A DNA stretch of 57,802 nucleotides from Rhodospirillales bacterium (GTDB lineage: Bacteria > Pseudomonadota > Alphaproteobacteria > Rhodospirillales > Casp-alpha2), in the NCBI GenBank assembly GCA_018662225.1, contig JABJGO010000077.1, positions 1 to 57,802 of the forward strand. The letters run 5' to 3'. A program made the translations under genes and the position numbers. Below the pieces are notes generated by a model, which saw only the letters and a list, made by a program, of their open reading frames with translations, made no database searches and was not told the origin of the DNA. Shown in pieces: positions 7,446 through 15,968 of this stretch; the stretch's first letter is position 1, and the number at the start of each line of letters is the position of its first letter.

Positions 7446-8654
7446 TCAGACCAGTTCCTTGACGGAAATACCTGTGTCCGCAATTCGTGCCGGATCCGGT
7501 TTGGCGTGTTCGGTGACGAGCTTTCGGCCCATCATGTATTCGCGGGGGCTGTTGATGGCATCAACGGCAATCAGCGTGCCTTCGCGTAAGTAAAATACTG
7601 AAAATTCGGCATCAATCGGGTTGCCGCGAACGACCGCCTGATCATAGCCCTGTGACAGGCCTACGATCTGTAATTTGATATCGTATTGATCGGACCAGAA
7701 CCAGGGCACAGCACTATAGACTTCAGGCTTTCCGCAGATAGACTTGGCGGCAGCTTTGGCCTGATCCACCGCATTCTGTACCGATTCCAGACGCAGGTTG
7801 ATGCCAAAAATACCGTTGGGATGATTGGTGCAATCGCCCGCCGATACGATATCAGGATCTTCAGTTTGGGCGGTGTTATCAACAACGATCCCATTGTCGC
7901 ATTTGAGGCCCGCTGCTTCGGCCAGTTCTATATTGGGGATGACACCGACGCCGACCACGGCCAGGTCAGCTTCATAGGTGCTGCCATCTTCGCAACTGAC
8001 CGCTGAAACGCTTCCTTCACCCACAAAGCCGGAGACCAGCACATCGGTGACGATGGTGACGCCATGATCGCGGTGTGCCTTTTCGTAGAACGCAGAGACT
8101 TCGGGGGCTACAACCCGGTTCATAACCCGATCAGCCATTTCTAGCACAGTCACATCCATGCCTTGCTTGCGGGCCGCTGCGGCAACTTCCAAGCCGATGT
8201 AGCCACCGCCAACCACAACCATTTTCTTGCCCGGTGCAAATTGCGCGCGCAGCCCCAGCGTGTCATCGATAGCGCGAACATAATAGATGCCGTTCAGGTC
8301 TGATCCGGGGATGGACAGTTTGCGGACCCGCGTGCCTGTGGTCAGGGCCAGTTTGTCATAAGCAACCGTTTCGCCGTCATCCAGTGTTACTGTTTTGGCG
8401 CTGCGGTCGATGGATTCCACCCGTTTGCCAAGGGTGAGTTCCACGCCGTTGGTCTCATAAAAGTCACCCGGCTTCAGGTACACTTGCTCCAGTTCCATAT
8501 CACCGGACAGCAACTGCTTGGAAAGCGGCGGTCGTTGGTAGGGCGGGTAGGGCTCATCGCCGATAATACGGATTGCGCCGTCATAGCCTTCCATGCGGAG
8601 AGAGGCCACAAGTTGCCCCGCTGCATGACCTGCCCCGATGATGAGAACTGACAT
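7446..8654 (-). CDS. FAD/NAD(P)-dependent ferredoxin reductase
   Basis: A 402-residue flavoprotein of the putidaredoxin/rhodocoxin reductase type. It has the FAD motif 'IIGAGHAAGQLVASLR' at the N-terminus, 'PPYQRPPLSK' typical of this group, the second dinucleotide motif 'VVVGGGYIGLEVAAAA' near residue 150, the FAD-binding 'VSAGDCTNHPN' near 275, and a C-terminal dimerisation-type domain. It should reduce the adjacent ferredoxin with NADH. It is the first gene of the leftward operon reductase-ferredoxin-SDR-epimerase. Confidence 0.92.
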   Translation of the reverse strand: MSVLIIGAGHAAGQLVASLRMEGYDGAIRIIGDEPYPPYQRPPLSKQLLSGDMELEQVYLKPGDFYETNGVELTLGKRVESIDRSAKTVTLDDGETVAYDKLALTTGTRVRKLSIPGSDLNGIYYVRAIDDTLGLRAQFAPGKKMVVVGGGYIGLEVAAAARKQGMDVTVLEMADRVMNRVVAPEVSAFYEKAHRDHGVTIVTDVLVSGFVGEGSVSAVSCEDGSTYEADLAVVGVGVIPNIELAEAAGLKCDNGIVVDNTAQTEDPDIVSAGDCTNHPNGIFGINLRLESVQNAVDQAKAAAKSICGKPEVYSAVPWFWSDQYDIKLQIVGLSQGYDQAVVRGNPIDAEFSVFYLREGTLIAVDAINSPREYMMGRKLVTEHAKPDPARIADTGISVKELV

Positions 8655-8767
8655 GATATAGTTTCCCGATTGGCCACATATGTTTGTATTAGCCCATCTA
8701 TCACGATTATGCAGCGGCTGCTACGCCGAAATGCCGCCTCGTAATGATTAGCGCCGGGGCAGCAAGG

Positions 8768-10261
8768 CTAGTTCAAATACCGCCCGCTCAGATGTGTCTT
8801 GAAGACTTGGGGGTCTAAAGCTCTACCGGTTGCCTCAACCAGTATCTGGGAAGGCCCGACTGATCGCCCTTTGCCATGAACGTTGGATCGTAACCAACCC
8901 ATCAATGGACCAAAGTCACCCGTAGCGATGCTGGTTTCGATGTTAGAATCCCCGCGCCTTGCTGCGTCATAGAGCTGTGCTGCGGTCATCGCGCCCAAGG
9001 TGTAGGTCGGGAAGTACCCCCACGCACCATCGTACCAGTGCACATCCTGAAGGCCGCCCTCGCGGTCACTGGGCGGAACAATGCCCAACAGTTCTTTCAT
9101 GCCGTCATTCCAGGCGCCGGGCAGATCAGCCAGCGCCAGGTCACCGCTCAGGATTGCCTTCTCCAGCCTGTAGCGCAGGATGATATGTGATGGATAGGTT
9201 ACTTCATCGGCATCGACGCGGATAAAGCCGGGTTCCACCCGAGTATAGAGCCGGAGCAAATTGTCGGGCTCCCACGCTGGGCCGCTACCACCAAAAGTAT
9301 CCCGCATAATGGGGGCTGCGAACTGAAGAAATGCTTCGGAACGACAGACCTGCATTTCGATGAGCAACGACTGGCTTTCATGGGTGCTCATGCCTAATGA
9401 TTGTCCCACGGGTTGGCCGCGCCATTCTTTTGGCAGACCCATTTCATACATGGCATGGCCGGTTTCGTGCAGCACACCCATCAGCGATGAGGTGAAATCC
9501 GTTTCGTCATATCGGGTGGTAATCCGAACATCGTCAGGCACACCACCACAGAAAGGATGCAGGCTTACGTCCAGCCGACCGTGACCGAAATCAAACCCGA
9601 CCACATCCATCAGTCGTTTCCCCAGTTCGCGTTGTTTATCGATGGGAAAGGGGCCTTCGGGAATCTGGATGGGTGGCTGACTGGCCTGGTGGTCCAGAAC
9701 CTGTTGGGTGAAGTCGGGCAGGAACGAGCTTAAGTCATCGAACACCGTATCTATATCGGCGGTCCGACCACCCGGCTCGAAATCATCCAGCAAGGCATCG
9801 TGCAGGCTCAGGCCCAGCTTTTCGGCTTTGGCTTCACCCGCTTCTACTACCAAATCCAACAGGTCACTGAGTTGTGGTAGAATGGATTTAAAATCTGCGG
9901 CCGGGCGGGCATCGCGCCATTTTGCTTCACAAGCGGCGGATGCCTTGGTCAGAGCCTCAACCAAACCCTCATTGAGGGCCGTAGCCTTTATCCAGCGATG
10001 GCGGATTTCTGCCAGGTTAGCCTGCTGCCAGGAACCCAGACTGGTGTCGGCTTCGGCTGCATCAAGCAGATCGGGCAGGTCCGCCGCTGTCATCATACCG
10101 TGCGTGACCGCATTCAGGGCGGCCAGCTGTTCAGCGCGGGCCTCTCCACCACCGGAAGGCATCATGGCGGCCATATCCCAGTAAAGAACCTCGGTGGCTT
10201 CGTTTAAGGCGTTCAGTCGGGCCATGCGGTTTTCAAGCTGTTGGTAAGGTGTTGCGTTCAA
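8768..10261 (-). CDS. carboxypeptidase Taq, M32 metallopeptidase
   Basis: A 497-residue cytosolic zinc carboxypeptidase of family M32. The zinc site H265-E266-T-G-H269 lies in 'GVLHETGHAMYEMG'; the family marks 'HPFCGG' (235-240) and 'DDVRITTRY' (243-251) precede it, and the length matches the usual ~500 residues. It removes C-terminal residues from peptides with broad specificity. It reads away from the znuA gene; the start codon is about 90 bases from the Zur operator, so control by that site is unlikely but not excluded. Confidence 0.93.
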   Translation of the reverse strand: MNATPYQQLENRMARLNALNEATEVLYWDMAAMMPSGGGEARAEQLAALNAVTHGMMTAADLPDLLDAAEADTSLGSWQQANLAEIRHRWIKATALNEGLVEALTKASAACEAKWRDARPAADFKSILPQLSDLLDLVVEAGEAKAEKLGLSLHDALLDDFEPGGRTADIDTVFDDLSSFLPDFTQQVLDHQASQPPIQIPEGPFPIDKQRELGKRLMDVVGFDFGHGRLDVSLHPFCGGVPDDVRITTRYDETDFTSSLMGVLHETGHAMYEMGLPKEWRGQPVGQSLGMSTHESQSLLIEMQVCRSEAFLQFAAPIMRDTFGGSGPAWEPDNLLRLYTRVEPGFIRVDADEVTYPSHIILRYRLEKAILSGDLALADLPGAWNDGMKELLGIVPPSDREGGLQDVHWYDGAWGYFPTYTLGAMTAAQLYDAARRGDSNIETSIATGDFGPLMGWLRSNVHGKGRSVGPSQILVEATGRALDPQVFKTHLSGRYLN

Positions 10262-10353
10262 TTTAAATGTCCTTGGGCATGTGTATTAAGGCTTAGTTGA
10301 TTATCCCAACCCGTCACGGAATGCAAAGTTCTATCGGCCAGAAACAATGATCA

Positions 10354-10359
10354 TTGACA
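10354..10359 (+). promoter_or_regulatory. -35 element of znuA promoter
   Basis: A perfect TTGACA. A spacing of 17 bases places the -10 at about 10377-10382 (CATTAA, a weak match), so the Zur palindrome lies across the spacer and -10, the usual position for a repressor. Transcription starting near 10389 also rules out translation starts upstream of it. Confidence 0.55.
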
Positions 10360-10361
10360 AT

Positions 10362-10380
10362 AATGTTATATTATAACATT
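10362..10380. promoter_or_regulatory. Zur operator (zinc uptake repressor box)
   Basis: AATGTTATATTATAACATT is a 9-1-9 inverted repeat, perfect apart from the central base. It matches the known alphaproteobacterial Zur consensus built on GTTATA-TATAAC. It stands 27 bases before the znuA start and overlaps the predicted promoter, so zinc-bound Zur should repress znuA. The zur gene itself is not in the window. Confidence 0.85.
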
Positions 10381-10407
10381 AAACGACTGATGATTTTACA
10401 GGAAAGA

Positions 10408-11334
10408 ATGCTACCGATGCATCGCTCTATTATCTTGTTGATTGGATTGGTCTTGATGTCGATCGTTTCCGGACGGTCAGGCCTTGCGGCTGAACCACCG
10501 GTTGCGATGGCATCGATTGGCCCGTTGCATGCGTTGCTTACACAAGTGACGCATGGCGTTTCGAAATCTGAAGTCCTGTTGCCACCCGGCGCATCACCAC
10601 ATCACTTTGCGCTACGTCCCTCGGATATGCTGCGCCTGCAAGAGGCTGACGTCCTCTTTTGGGTTGGCCCTGCATTGGAAGAGGCATTGGTTAACCCAAT
10701 CCAGGCATTGGGTGCGAATATCCATACCGTTGAGGTTATGAATGGGAATGAGTTGCCCCTGTTACCTCGGCGTGAGGCTGGTGTACTGAACGCTGGGGGC
10801 ATGGGTGCGCCGGTTAGTGGAGAGCCTGATCCACATATCTGGCTTGATCCTCAGTTGGCGGGCATGATTATGGGAACGATGGCCGACGAATTGGCGAAGA
10901 TTGATCCGGCGCACGCCTCTAAATATCTGGAAAATGCGATAGCGGGCCAACAGGCAATGGAAGCCTTGATCATTGCCGCTTCGGCGTATTTGAAACCCAT
11001 CAAAGACCGCCCATACGTGGTCTATCACGATGCATACCAGTATTTCGAAAACCGTTTTGGCCTGCATCCAATGGCTATCGTCAGTATTGATTCAGACTAT
11101 GCGCCCAGCGCCAAGCGTGTTCATGAAATACGGGAATTGGTGCGTGCGAATGCCGGGGTATGTATATTTGTGGAACCTCAGTTTACCCCCAAGATCGTGG
11201 AAACATTGCGGAAGGGTACCGACACACGCGTTGGCATTCTTAACCCAACGATCGTAAAAGGTAGCGATGGATTGGTTGCATATGAAAGAATGATATGGCA
11301 ACTAGCCCACCGAATTGGCCAGTGTTTCGCGTGA
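10408..11334 (+). CDS. znuA: zinc ABC transporter substrate-binding protein ZnuA
   Basis: About 308 residues, periplasmic. A signal peptide runs through 'IILLIGLVLMSIV' to near 'GLAAE'. Zinc ligands expected for cluster A-I binding proteins are visible: H65/H66 in 'GASPHHF', H143 in 'DPHIWLDP', H207 in 'VVYHDAY', and an acidic residue E256 in 'FVEPQF'. The His-rich loop seen in many ZnuA proteins is missing. ATG 10408 is chosen because the Zur box and promoter occupy 10354-10382 and AGGA ends 4 bases before it; ATG 10417 is possible. No znuB or znuC follows, so the permease and ATPase must be encoded elsewhere. Confidence 0.9.
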   Translation: MLPMHRSIILLIGLVLMSIVSGRSGLAAEPPVAMASIGPLHALLTQVTHGVSKSEVLLPPGASPHHFALRPSDMLRLQEADVLFWVGPALEEALVNPIQALGANIHTVEVMNGNELPLLPRREAGVLNAGGMGAPVSGEPDPHIWLDPQLAGMIMGTMADELAKIDPAHASKYLENAIAGQQAMEALIIAASAYLKPIKDRPYVVYHDAYQYFENRFGLHPMAIVSIDSDYAPSAKRVHEIRELVRANAGVCIFVEPQFTPKIVETLRKGTDTRVGILNPTIVKGSDGLVAYERMIWQLAHRIGQCFA

Positions 11335-11462
11335 ATTCGGTCACTGGTTGAATAATGGATGAGGAACAACCATTTAACTTTATTGGGCATGTCTGCGCCC
11401 TGTGAATACAGGGAATAGACTTGGCACCGATACAGACTTTTTGTGGATGATGAAGTATTTAC

Positions 11463-13010
11463 ATGGGTACGGATAGCACAACTCGTGAAGCCAGCTTTCA
11501 GGGCATTCACCACTTCATTGCAGTCATTGAAGATGGCCAAATTGTCTATGCAAATCCGGCCGCTGCATCGCTGCTGAGCATGGCGGACTGTAGCAATCTA
11601 ATTGGCCAATCGATCGCCAGTTACGTAAGCGATGACTACGTGGATGTCATTAATATTGGGTTCGATGAACTAACGGGTGAGGCAGGCGGTCTCCCCCTCA
11701 AGCTTGTTCGGTCTGATAAGTTAGAGATCGATGCGCGAATGTGGGTGACCGTTTGGGAGCATAACAATGGCGTTGGTGACAAGTTTCTTGTGGAAATTCA
11801 CGATCTGACTGTACAATTGCGGGCCGCAAAAATACTGCAAGAACGTGAACAACGCCTGGCGGACATTATCAGTAGTGTCGCTGATGGCATTGTAACGATC
11901 AATACCTCCAGACTTATTACGACTTATAATCCGGCTGCAGCCAGTATTTTTGGTTATGAGGCGAATGAAGTTATTGGTACCAGTATCGATGATCTGGTGC
12001 CTGGGCTTGAAAAAGCTATCAGCGCAAATCCTGACACCATGGTGTTATCGATTAATGTAGAGCGAAAAGATGGCGTCGTGGTCGTTGTTGAATTTGCTCG
12101 AAACTCGTTGCTTCGTGATAACGGAACCACGCTAACGTGGATTGCACGTGATGTATCGGCGCAAATAGCGGTGGAAGAATTACGGGAACGCCAAATGATG
12201 GAGGCGGAGGAATCCCGAAAACTCATGGAAGATCAGGCCATGACCATGGTCAACCAAGCTGAGGAGTACTATATCCTCAAAAATCAAGCAGAGTCTGCGG
12301 ATCAGGCAAAGACATCGTTTCTGGCAAATATGAGCCACGAGCTTCGAACCCCGCTGAATGCGATCATTGGTTTTTCAGAAATCATGAAGGATCAAATGTT
12401 TGGTCCAATGGGGAACGATCAGTACGCTCAATATTCCGGCGATATCCATGGCTCAGGCAAGTATCTGCTCAATCTTATCAATGACATCCTGGATCTTTCC
12501 AAAGTCGAAGCCGACGCCATGGAACTTCACGACGAGACCATTGATATCAGGAGCCTCGTGCGCGACGCACTTTCAATGGTTCGCGAACGAGCGGCCAAAT
12601 CACGCACCAGTGTGTTTGCCGAAATTCCAGAGGGAAGCCCTTCTATCAAAGCTGACCATATCAGGATCAAACAAATTATCCTCAACCTGCTGACGAACGC
12701 TATCAAGTTTTCCCCAGTGGGCAGCTCTATTGATATTGAGGTTCTTACGGACAATTCAAACAGAGCCGTCATCCGGGTCGTTGACCATGGGAATGGTGTC
12801 GCACCAGAGGACATCGAAACCGTCCTGAAACCATTTGGCCAGGTGTCAGATATGATGACACGCGAGCAGGAAGGCACAGGGCTTGGATTACCGTTGTGTA
12901 AGTCCTTTATGGAACTCCACGATGGCACTCTGGCCTTTGAAAGCGAACTGGGTGTCGGGAGTACGATCACCCTGACGTTCCCGACTGAGCGGACAATACT
13001 GGCCGGGTGA
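11463..13010 (+). CDS. PAS-domain sensor histidine kinase, orphan
   Basis: A 515-residue hybrid-free histidine kinase with no transmembrane segments seen, so probably cytosolic. The order is PAS-like (about 12-115), second PAS (about 130-235, with 'NPAAASIFGYEANEVIG'), a coiled linker (235-285), HisKA with H292 in 'MSHELRTPLNAIIGFSE', and HATPase with N box 'NLLTNAIKFSP', G1 'DHGNGVAPEDI' and G2 'GTGLGLPLCKS'. No response regulator is adjacent. It converges on ctaB with a 6-base gap. Signal and target are unknown. Confidence 0.9.
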   Translation: MGTDSTTREASFQGIHHFIAVIEDGQIVYANPAAASLLSMADCSNLIGQSIASYVSDDYVDVINIGFDELTGEAGGLPLKLVRSDKLEIDARMWVTVWEHNNGVGDKFLVEIHDLTVQLRAAKILQEREQRLADIISSVADGIVTINTSRLITTYNPAAASIFGYEANEVIGTSIDDLVPGLEKAISANPDTMVLSINVERKDGVVVVVEFARNSLLRDNGTTLTWIARDVSAQIAVEELRERQMMEAEESRKLMEDQAMTMVNQAEEYYILKNQAESADQAKTSFLANMSHELRTPLNAIIGFSEIMKDQMFGPMGNDQYAQYSGDIHGSGKYLLNLINDILDLSKVEADAMELHDETIDIRSLVRDALSMVRERAAKSRTSVFAEIPEGSPSIKADHIRIKQIILNLLTNAIKFSPVGSSIDIEVLTDNSNRAVIRVVDHGNGVAPEDIETVLKPFGQVSDMMTREQEGTGLGLPLCKSFMELHDGTLAFESELGVGSTITLTFPTERTILAG

Positions 13011-13016
13011 GGCTTT

Positions 13017-13973
13017 TTAGTTTGCCAGAAAAGCCATCAAACCCTTGTCGGCCAGCAACAGCAGAAAAATCATAAACAAATAGAATATAGAGAACAGGAA
13101 CAGTGGCCGTGCTGCGGCTTCGTCGGCCTGTTTCCACATGCGCCAGGCGCGGCGAAGAAACTCAACACCCAGCGCGAATGTGCCAAAGGCATATAACCAC
13201 CCGGACATGCCGATGATGACCGGTGCTGCGGTCGATGCCACCATCAGGACCGTATAGAAAAGAATTTGTTTTCGGGTTTCGCGCTCGCCCGCAACCACAG
13301 GCAGCATGGGGATTCCGGCATTCTCATAGTCGCCACGACGGAACAGCGCCAAGGCCCATGTGTGCGGGGGGGTCCATAGAAATATTATTAAAAACAAAAC
13401 GATAGCACCCAACCCCACATCACCCGTAACCGCTGCCCATCCGATGACGGGCGGCAGGGCACCAGAGGCACCACCAATGACAATGTTTTGGGGCGTGCGA
13501 CGCTTTAACCACACGGTATAGATAAACACGTAATAGAGAATGGTTAGCGCGAGCAGAATAGCGGCGGCCTGATTGACCCATTCGGCCATGATGATCACGG
13601 AACCGGCGCTTAGAAAAATACCAAAGCTCAGGGCTTCCCAAGGTTCCAGACGGCCAGCTGGAATGGGACGGTTGGCTGTTCGTGCCATGATCAGATCAAT
13701 ATCGCGATCATACCACATGTTAATAGCACCCGATGCACCGGCACCCACAGCAATACACAAAACAGCGATCAGGGCCGGAACAAAATCAATGGCACCGGGA
13801 GCCATCATCAGGCCGACCCAGCCCGTAAATACCACCAGTGACATGACACGGGGTTTCAGGATCAGGGCGTACTCAACCAGTCGGTAACGCGGTCCGCGCG
13901 CTTCCGGTGTTTCAACATTTTCCGCCGTGTCTTGTTGCGTGGTGTCCGCGGGCGTTTCGGTGGCGTCTGTCAT
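13017..13973 (-). CDS. ctaB: protoheme IX farnesyltransferase (heme O synthase)
   Basis: A 318-residue integral membrane prenyltransferase of the UbiA superfamily that converts heme B to heme O, the first step to heme A for the aa3 oxidase. The signature 'NMWYDRDIDLIMARTANRP' supplies the D-x-x-x-D and R residues for diphosphate binding; the second conserved loop 'RRGDYENAGIPMLPVV' is also present. About nine membrane segments are apparent. In many alphaproteobacteria ctaB lies inside the cta operon between ctaD and ctaG; here it is moved to the leftward transcription unit, 59 bases after the oxidase-like gene. Confidence 0.95.
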   Translation of the reverse strand: MTDATETPADTTQQDTAENVETPEARGPRYRLVEYALILKPRVMSLVVFTGWVGLMMAPGAIDFVPALIAVLCIAVGAGASGAINMWYDRDIDLIMARTANRPIPAGRLEPWEALSFGIFLSAGSVIIMAEWVNQAAAILLALTILYYVFIYTVWLKRRTPQNIVIGGASGALPPVIGWAAVTGDVGLGAIVLFLIIFLWTPPHTWALALFRRGDYENAGIPMLPVVAGERETRKQILFYTVLMVASTAAPVIIGMSGWLYAFGTFALGVEFLRRAWRMWKQADEAAARPLFLFSIFYLFMIFLLLLADKGLMAFLAN

Positions 13974-14032
13974 ATTTTCTTCTTATCCTGCCATGAAGAT
14001 GCGGCACTATATCGTATAACCATGAGGAATGA

Positions 14033-15418
14033 CTAGCGCCGTAAAAGCGCGCGTGCGCATACCCAGATAAACATGGTGCCGCCAATCACGGCGACGAGGG
14101 CGCCTAGCCCGTTCATGTACAAGCCGGCAATGGCGCCAATTTCTTCCAACCCTTGCGCGTCGCCAGCCGTCTTTCTTGGGGCGCCATAACCACCTGCCAG
14201 AAAAAGACCAACAGAGGCGATCATCTGGCCGACGGCATAAAGCCATAAAAGCCAGTGAACGGCTCGGCCCAACGTGACGGGTCTGCCCATGACGGGTAAC
14301 AAAAAGCGGAAGAACAATCCCATGAATACCAAATTGATGGCTGCAATTACGGCATGATAATGGGCCGGTGTGCGAGTATCAGCTCCGTCTACGAATAAGC
14401 CCAGTGTGCCGCCAATGGCGAACGTTACGGCCGATAGGGCAATGCTGACAAATGCCACATCCTGCCACAGTTTGCCGCCCTGGATAGCATGCTGGGCAAA
14501 CATGAAAATGAGCGCAAACCCCAAGAGGGCTACAGGTGGCGCCATCAGGTACTGCATGTCTGTGAAGGCGCTCATCAGTTCACCTGTACCGGCACCGTAA
14601 GACCCGTACAGATAGGGCGCGCCAAAAGCCGGAATAAGGCAAAGCCCCATAACCAGACGAAGTCGTCCGCGCGAAACAGGCTCAATGTTCAGGACCAGCG
14701 CTGCGAGCAAATACCAGCCCAGCAGCATAAGCCCTGTGTTCAAGTATTGCAGAACGTGGCCGCCGCCCCAAAACAGGTCTTCGTTATACCGGATTGATGG
14801 CACCTCATCGGCCATCGGGTAATAAGCCAACCCGAAACAGGTAAGGGCAAAGATCAGGATCAGGCCGCAAACGGCCCCGGCATCCATGAGAGGTTTAATT
14901 TCCATCGGCGCTGATGTCATGTTGGCCGAGAATCGGACCACGATCAGCACAAGGGACGCCGCAAAGCTGATCAAACCCGCATAATAGAGGGGATCAATAA
15001 TCACCGGTATATAATTGTTTAGTGATGCTTCGCCCCGGTCCAGCATCGCCGGAATGGCCAGCAACGCGAATCCGGTTGTGGCCAATGCGATCGCTGGGTT
15101 ACCGATAAACGCAAGGCGGGGTCTTGAGTCTGCTGCCAACGCGGTCAGAACAGTCATTAGTGCGCCAAAGATCGCCAGAAACCAAACCACGAAAGACATG
15201 ATCACATGGATGACCAGGCCCTTTTCAAAGAATCCAATCGGCCAGGGGAATGTGTTTTCAATGCCTGGAATACGACTGATGGCGAGTAGCAAGGCAAAAA
15301 TACCCGCTACGGCAAGGGCACTGATTCCCAGTATGCCCCAATACCGAACCTCTTTGACCAACCCTGAAGATTGAAGGGTGTTTGCGATCCGGTCCAGGAA
15401 TGCGTCAGAATAAGCCAC
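14033..15418 (-). CDS. divergent heme-copper oxidase subunit I-like membrane protein lacking the CuB His-His pair
   Basis: A 461-residue, roughly 12-segment membrane protein with the layout of heme-copper oxidase subunit I. Likely heme ligands are H71 in segment 2 ('VIHVIMSFVVWFLAIFG') and H353/H355 in 'PAHYHAVIAAINLVFMG', corresponding to the H-F-H-Y motif. H221 with Y225 in 'WGGGHVLQYLNTG' matches the first CuB histidine and its Tyr partner. The segment 7 His-His pair is absent: there is no His from 222 to 309, and the matching place reads 'PYLYGSYGAGTGELMSAF'. It is therefore either a diheme protein without CuB or one with altered ligands. GTG 15418 has AAGGGTG before it. The gene follows DUF420 by 6 bases. 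NorB-like or cbb3-like ancestry is possible; activity is unknown. Confidence 0.78.
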   Translation of the reverse strand: MAYSDAFLDRIANTLQSSGLVKEVRYWGILGISALAVAGIFALLLAISRIPGIENTFPWPIGFFEKGLVIHVIMSFVVWFLAIFGALMTVLTALAADSRPRLAFIGNPAIALATTGFALLAIPAMLDRGEASLNNYIPVIIDPLYYAGLISFAASLVLIVVRFSANMTSAPMEIKPLMDAGAVCGLILIFALTCFGLAYYPMADEVPSIRYNEDLFWGGGHVLQYLNTGLMLLGWYLLAALVLNIEPVSRGRLRLVMGLCLIPAFGAPYLYGSYGAGTGELMSAFTDMQYLMAPPVALLGFALIFMFAQHAIQGGKLWQDVAFVSIALSAVTFAIGGTLGLFVDGADTRTPAHYHAVIAAINLVFMGLFFRFLLPVMGRPVTLGRAVHWLLWLYAVGQMIASVGLFLAGGYGAPRKTAGDAQGLEEIGAIAGLYMNGLGALVAVIGGTMFIWVCARALLRR

Positions 15419-15424
15419 GTCTGA

Positions 15425-15853
15425 TCACCCTTGAAATGGATACAGGTGTATGGTCATCACATAGACACCAACCCCGGACACGCCCACCCAGATCCAAAGA
15501 GGCAATGTAAACCGGGCGATGCGACGATGTTTTTCAAAATTCCCGCTCAAGGCCCGCCACATCGTAAGGGGCACAAGCCCTGTAATCGCGATAGCGCCCA
15601 GAACATGGGTGATCAGGAATGTAAAATAGAATGGTCGTATAAGGCCTTCGCCGCCAAATTTGGCGAAACCCGAATGCGCTTTGTAATAAAGATAGAATAT
15701 CAGAAAAACGCCTGAGACCACCAAAGCGCCAATCATGGCGGCGCGGTGCCGCGTCCGGTCACCGAGTCGAATGAATACGTAACCAGCACATAAGAATATC
15801 ACCGACAAGGCGTTAAGGCCTGCAATAATATGAGGGAAGTCCGTAATTTCCAT
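15425..15853 (-). CDS. DUF420 membrane protein (CtaM-like oxidase assembly factor)
   Basis: A 142-residue protein with four membrane segments, starting 'MEITDFPHIIAGLNALSVIF', typical of DUF420. Conserved His residues lie in 'YYKAHSGFAKFGG', 'FLITHVLGAIA' and 'NFEKHRRIARFT'. CtaM of Firmicutes, a DUF420 member, is needed for assembly of certain heme-copper oxidases. ATG 15853 is preferred; the upstream in-frame ATG 15898 would overlap the small membrane peptide gene. The stop lies inside the Shine-Dalgarno of the oxidase-like gene, so the two are tightly coupled and probably work together. Confidence 0.82.
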   Translation of the reverse strand: MEITDFPHIIAGLNALSVIFLCAGYVFIRLGDRTRHRAAMIGALVVSGVFLIFYLYYKAHSGFAKFGGEGLIRPFYFTFLITHVLGAIAITGLVPLTMWRALSGNFEKHRRIARFTLPLWIWVGVSGVGVYVMTIHLYPFQG

Positions 15854-15869
15854 AGTGGGTGCGCTGTAC

Positions 15870-15968
15870 TCAGGACATCTTGATGATGATGCTGGCATAA
15901 CTCACTGCAGATGCACCAAGTAGTACGGCCAAAATAATCCATTTGTTTTTCATGCGACTCTGTTCCAT
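15870..15968 (-). CDS. small single-span membrane peptide upstream of DUF420
   Basis: An open frame of 32 codons from ATG 15968, or 27 from ATG 15953. It encodes a charged N-terminus (MEQSRMKNKW), one hydrophobic span (IILAVLLGASAVSYASIII) and a KMS end. The shape resembles the tiny accessory peptides of oxidases and the CoxF-like peptides that end in a similar 'iivkm' pattern. It stops 16 bases before the DUF420 start on the same strand and is the first gene of this leftward unit. The Shine-Dalgarno is weak (GGAAC before the second ATG). Comparison with other genomes would decide if it is translated. Confidence 0.5.
   Translation of the reverse strand: MEQSRMKNKWIILAVLLGASAVSYASIIIKMS

Noticed and set aside
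10354-10407. Upstream starts for znuA (10354, 10390)
   Set aside because: They fall in or next to the predicted -35, Zur box and transcription start, and a signal peptide begins cleanly from 10408.
14033-15418. Calling this gene norB or ccoN
   Set aside because: The protein lacks the TM7 His-His pair that both NorB and CcoN need, and no norC or ccoO/ccoP partner is adjacent.
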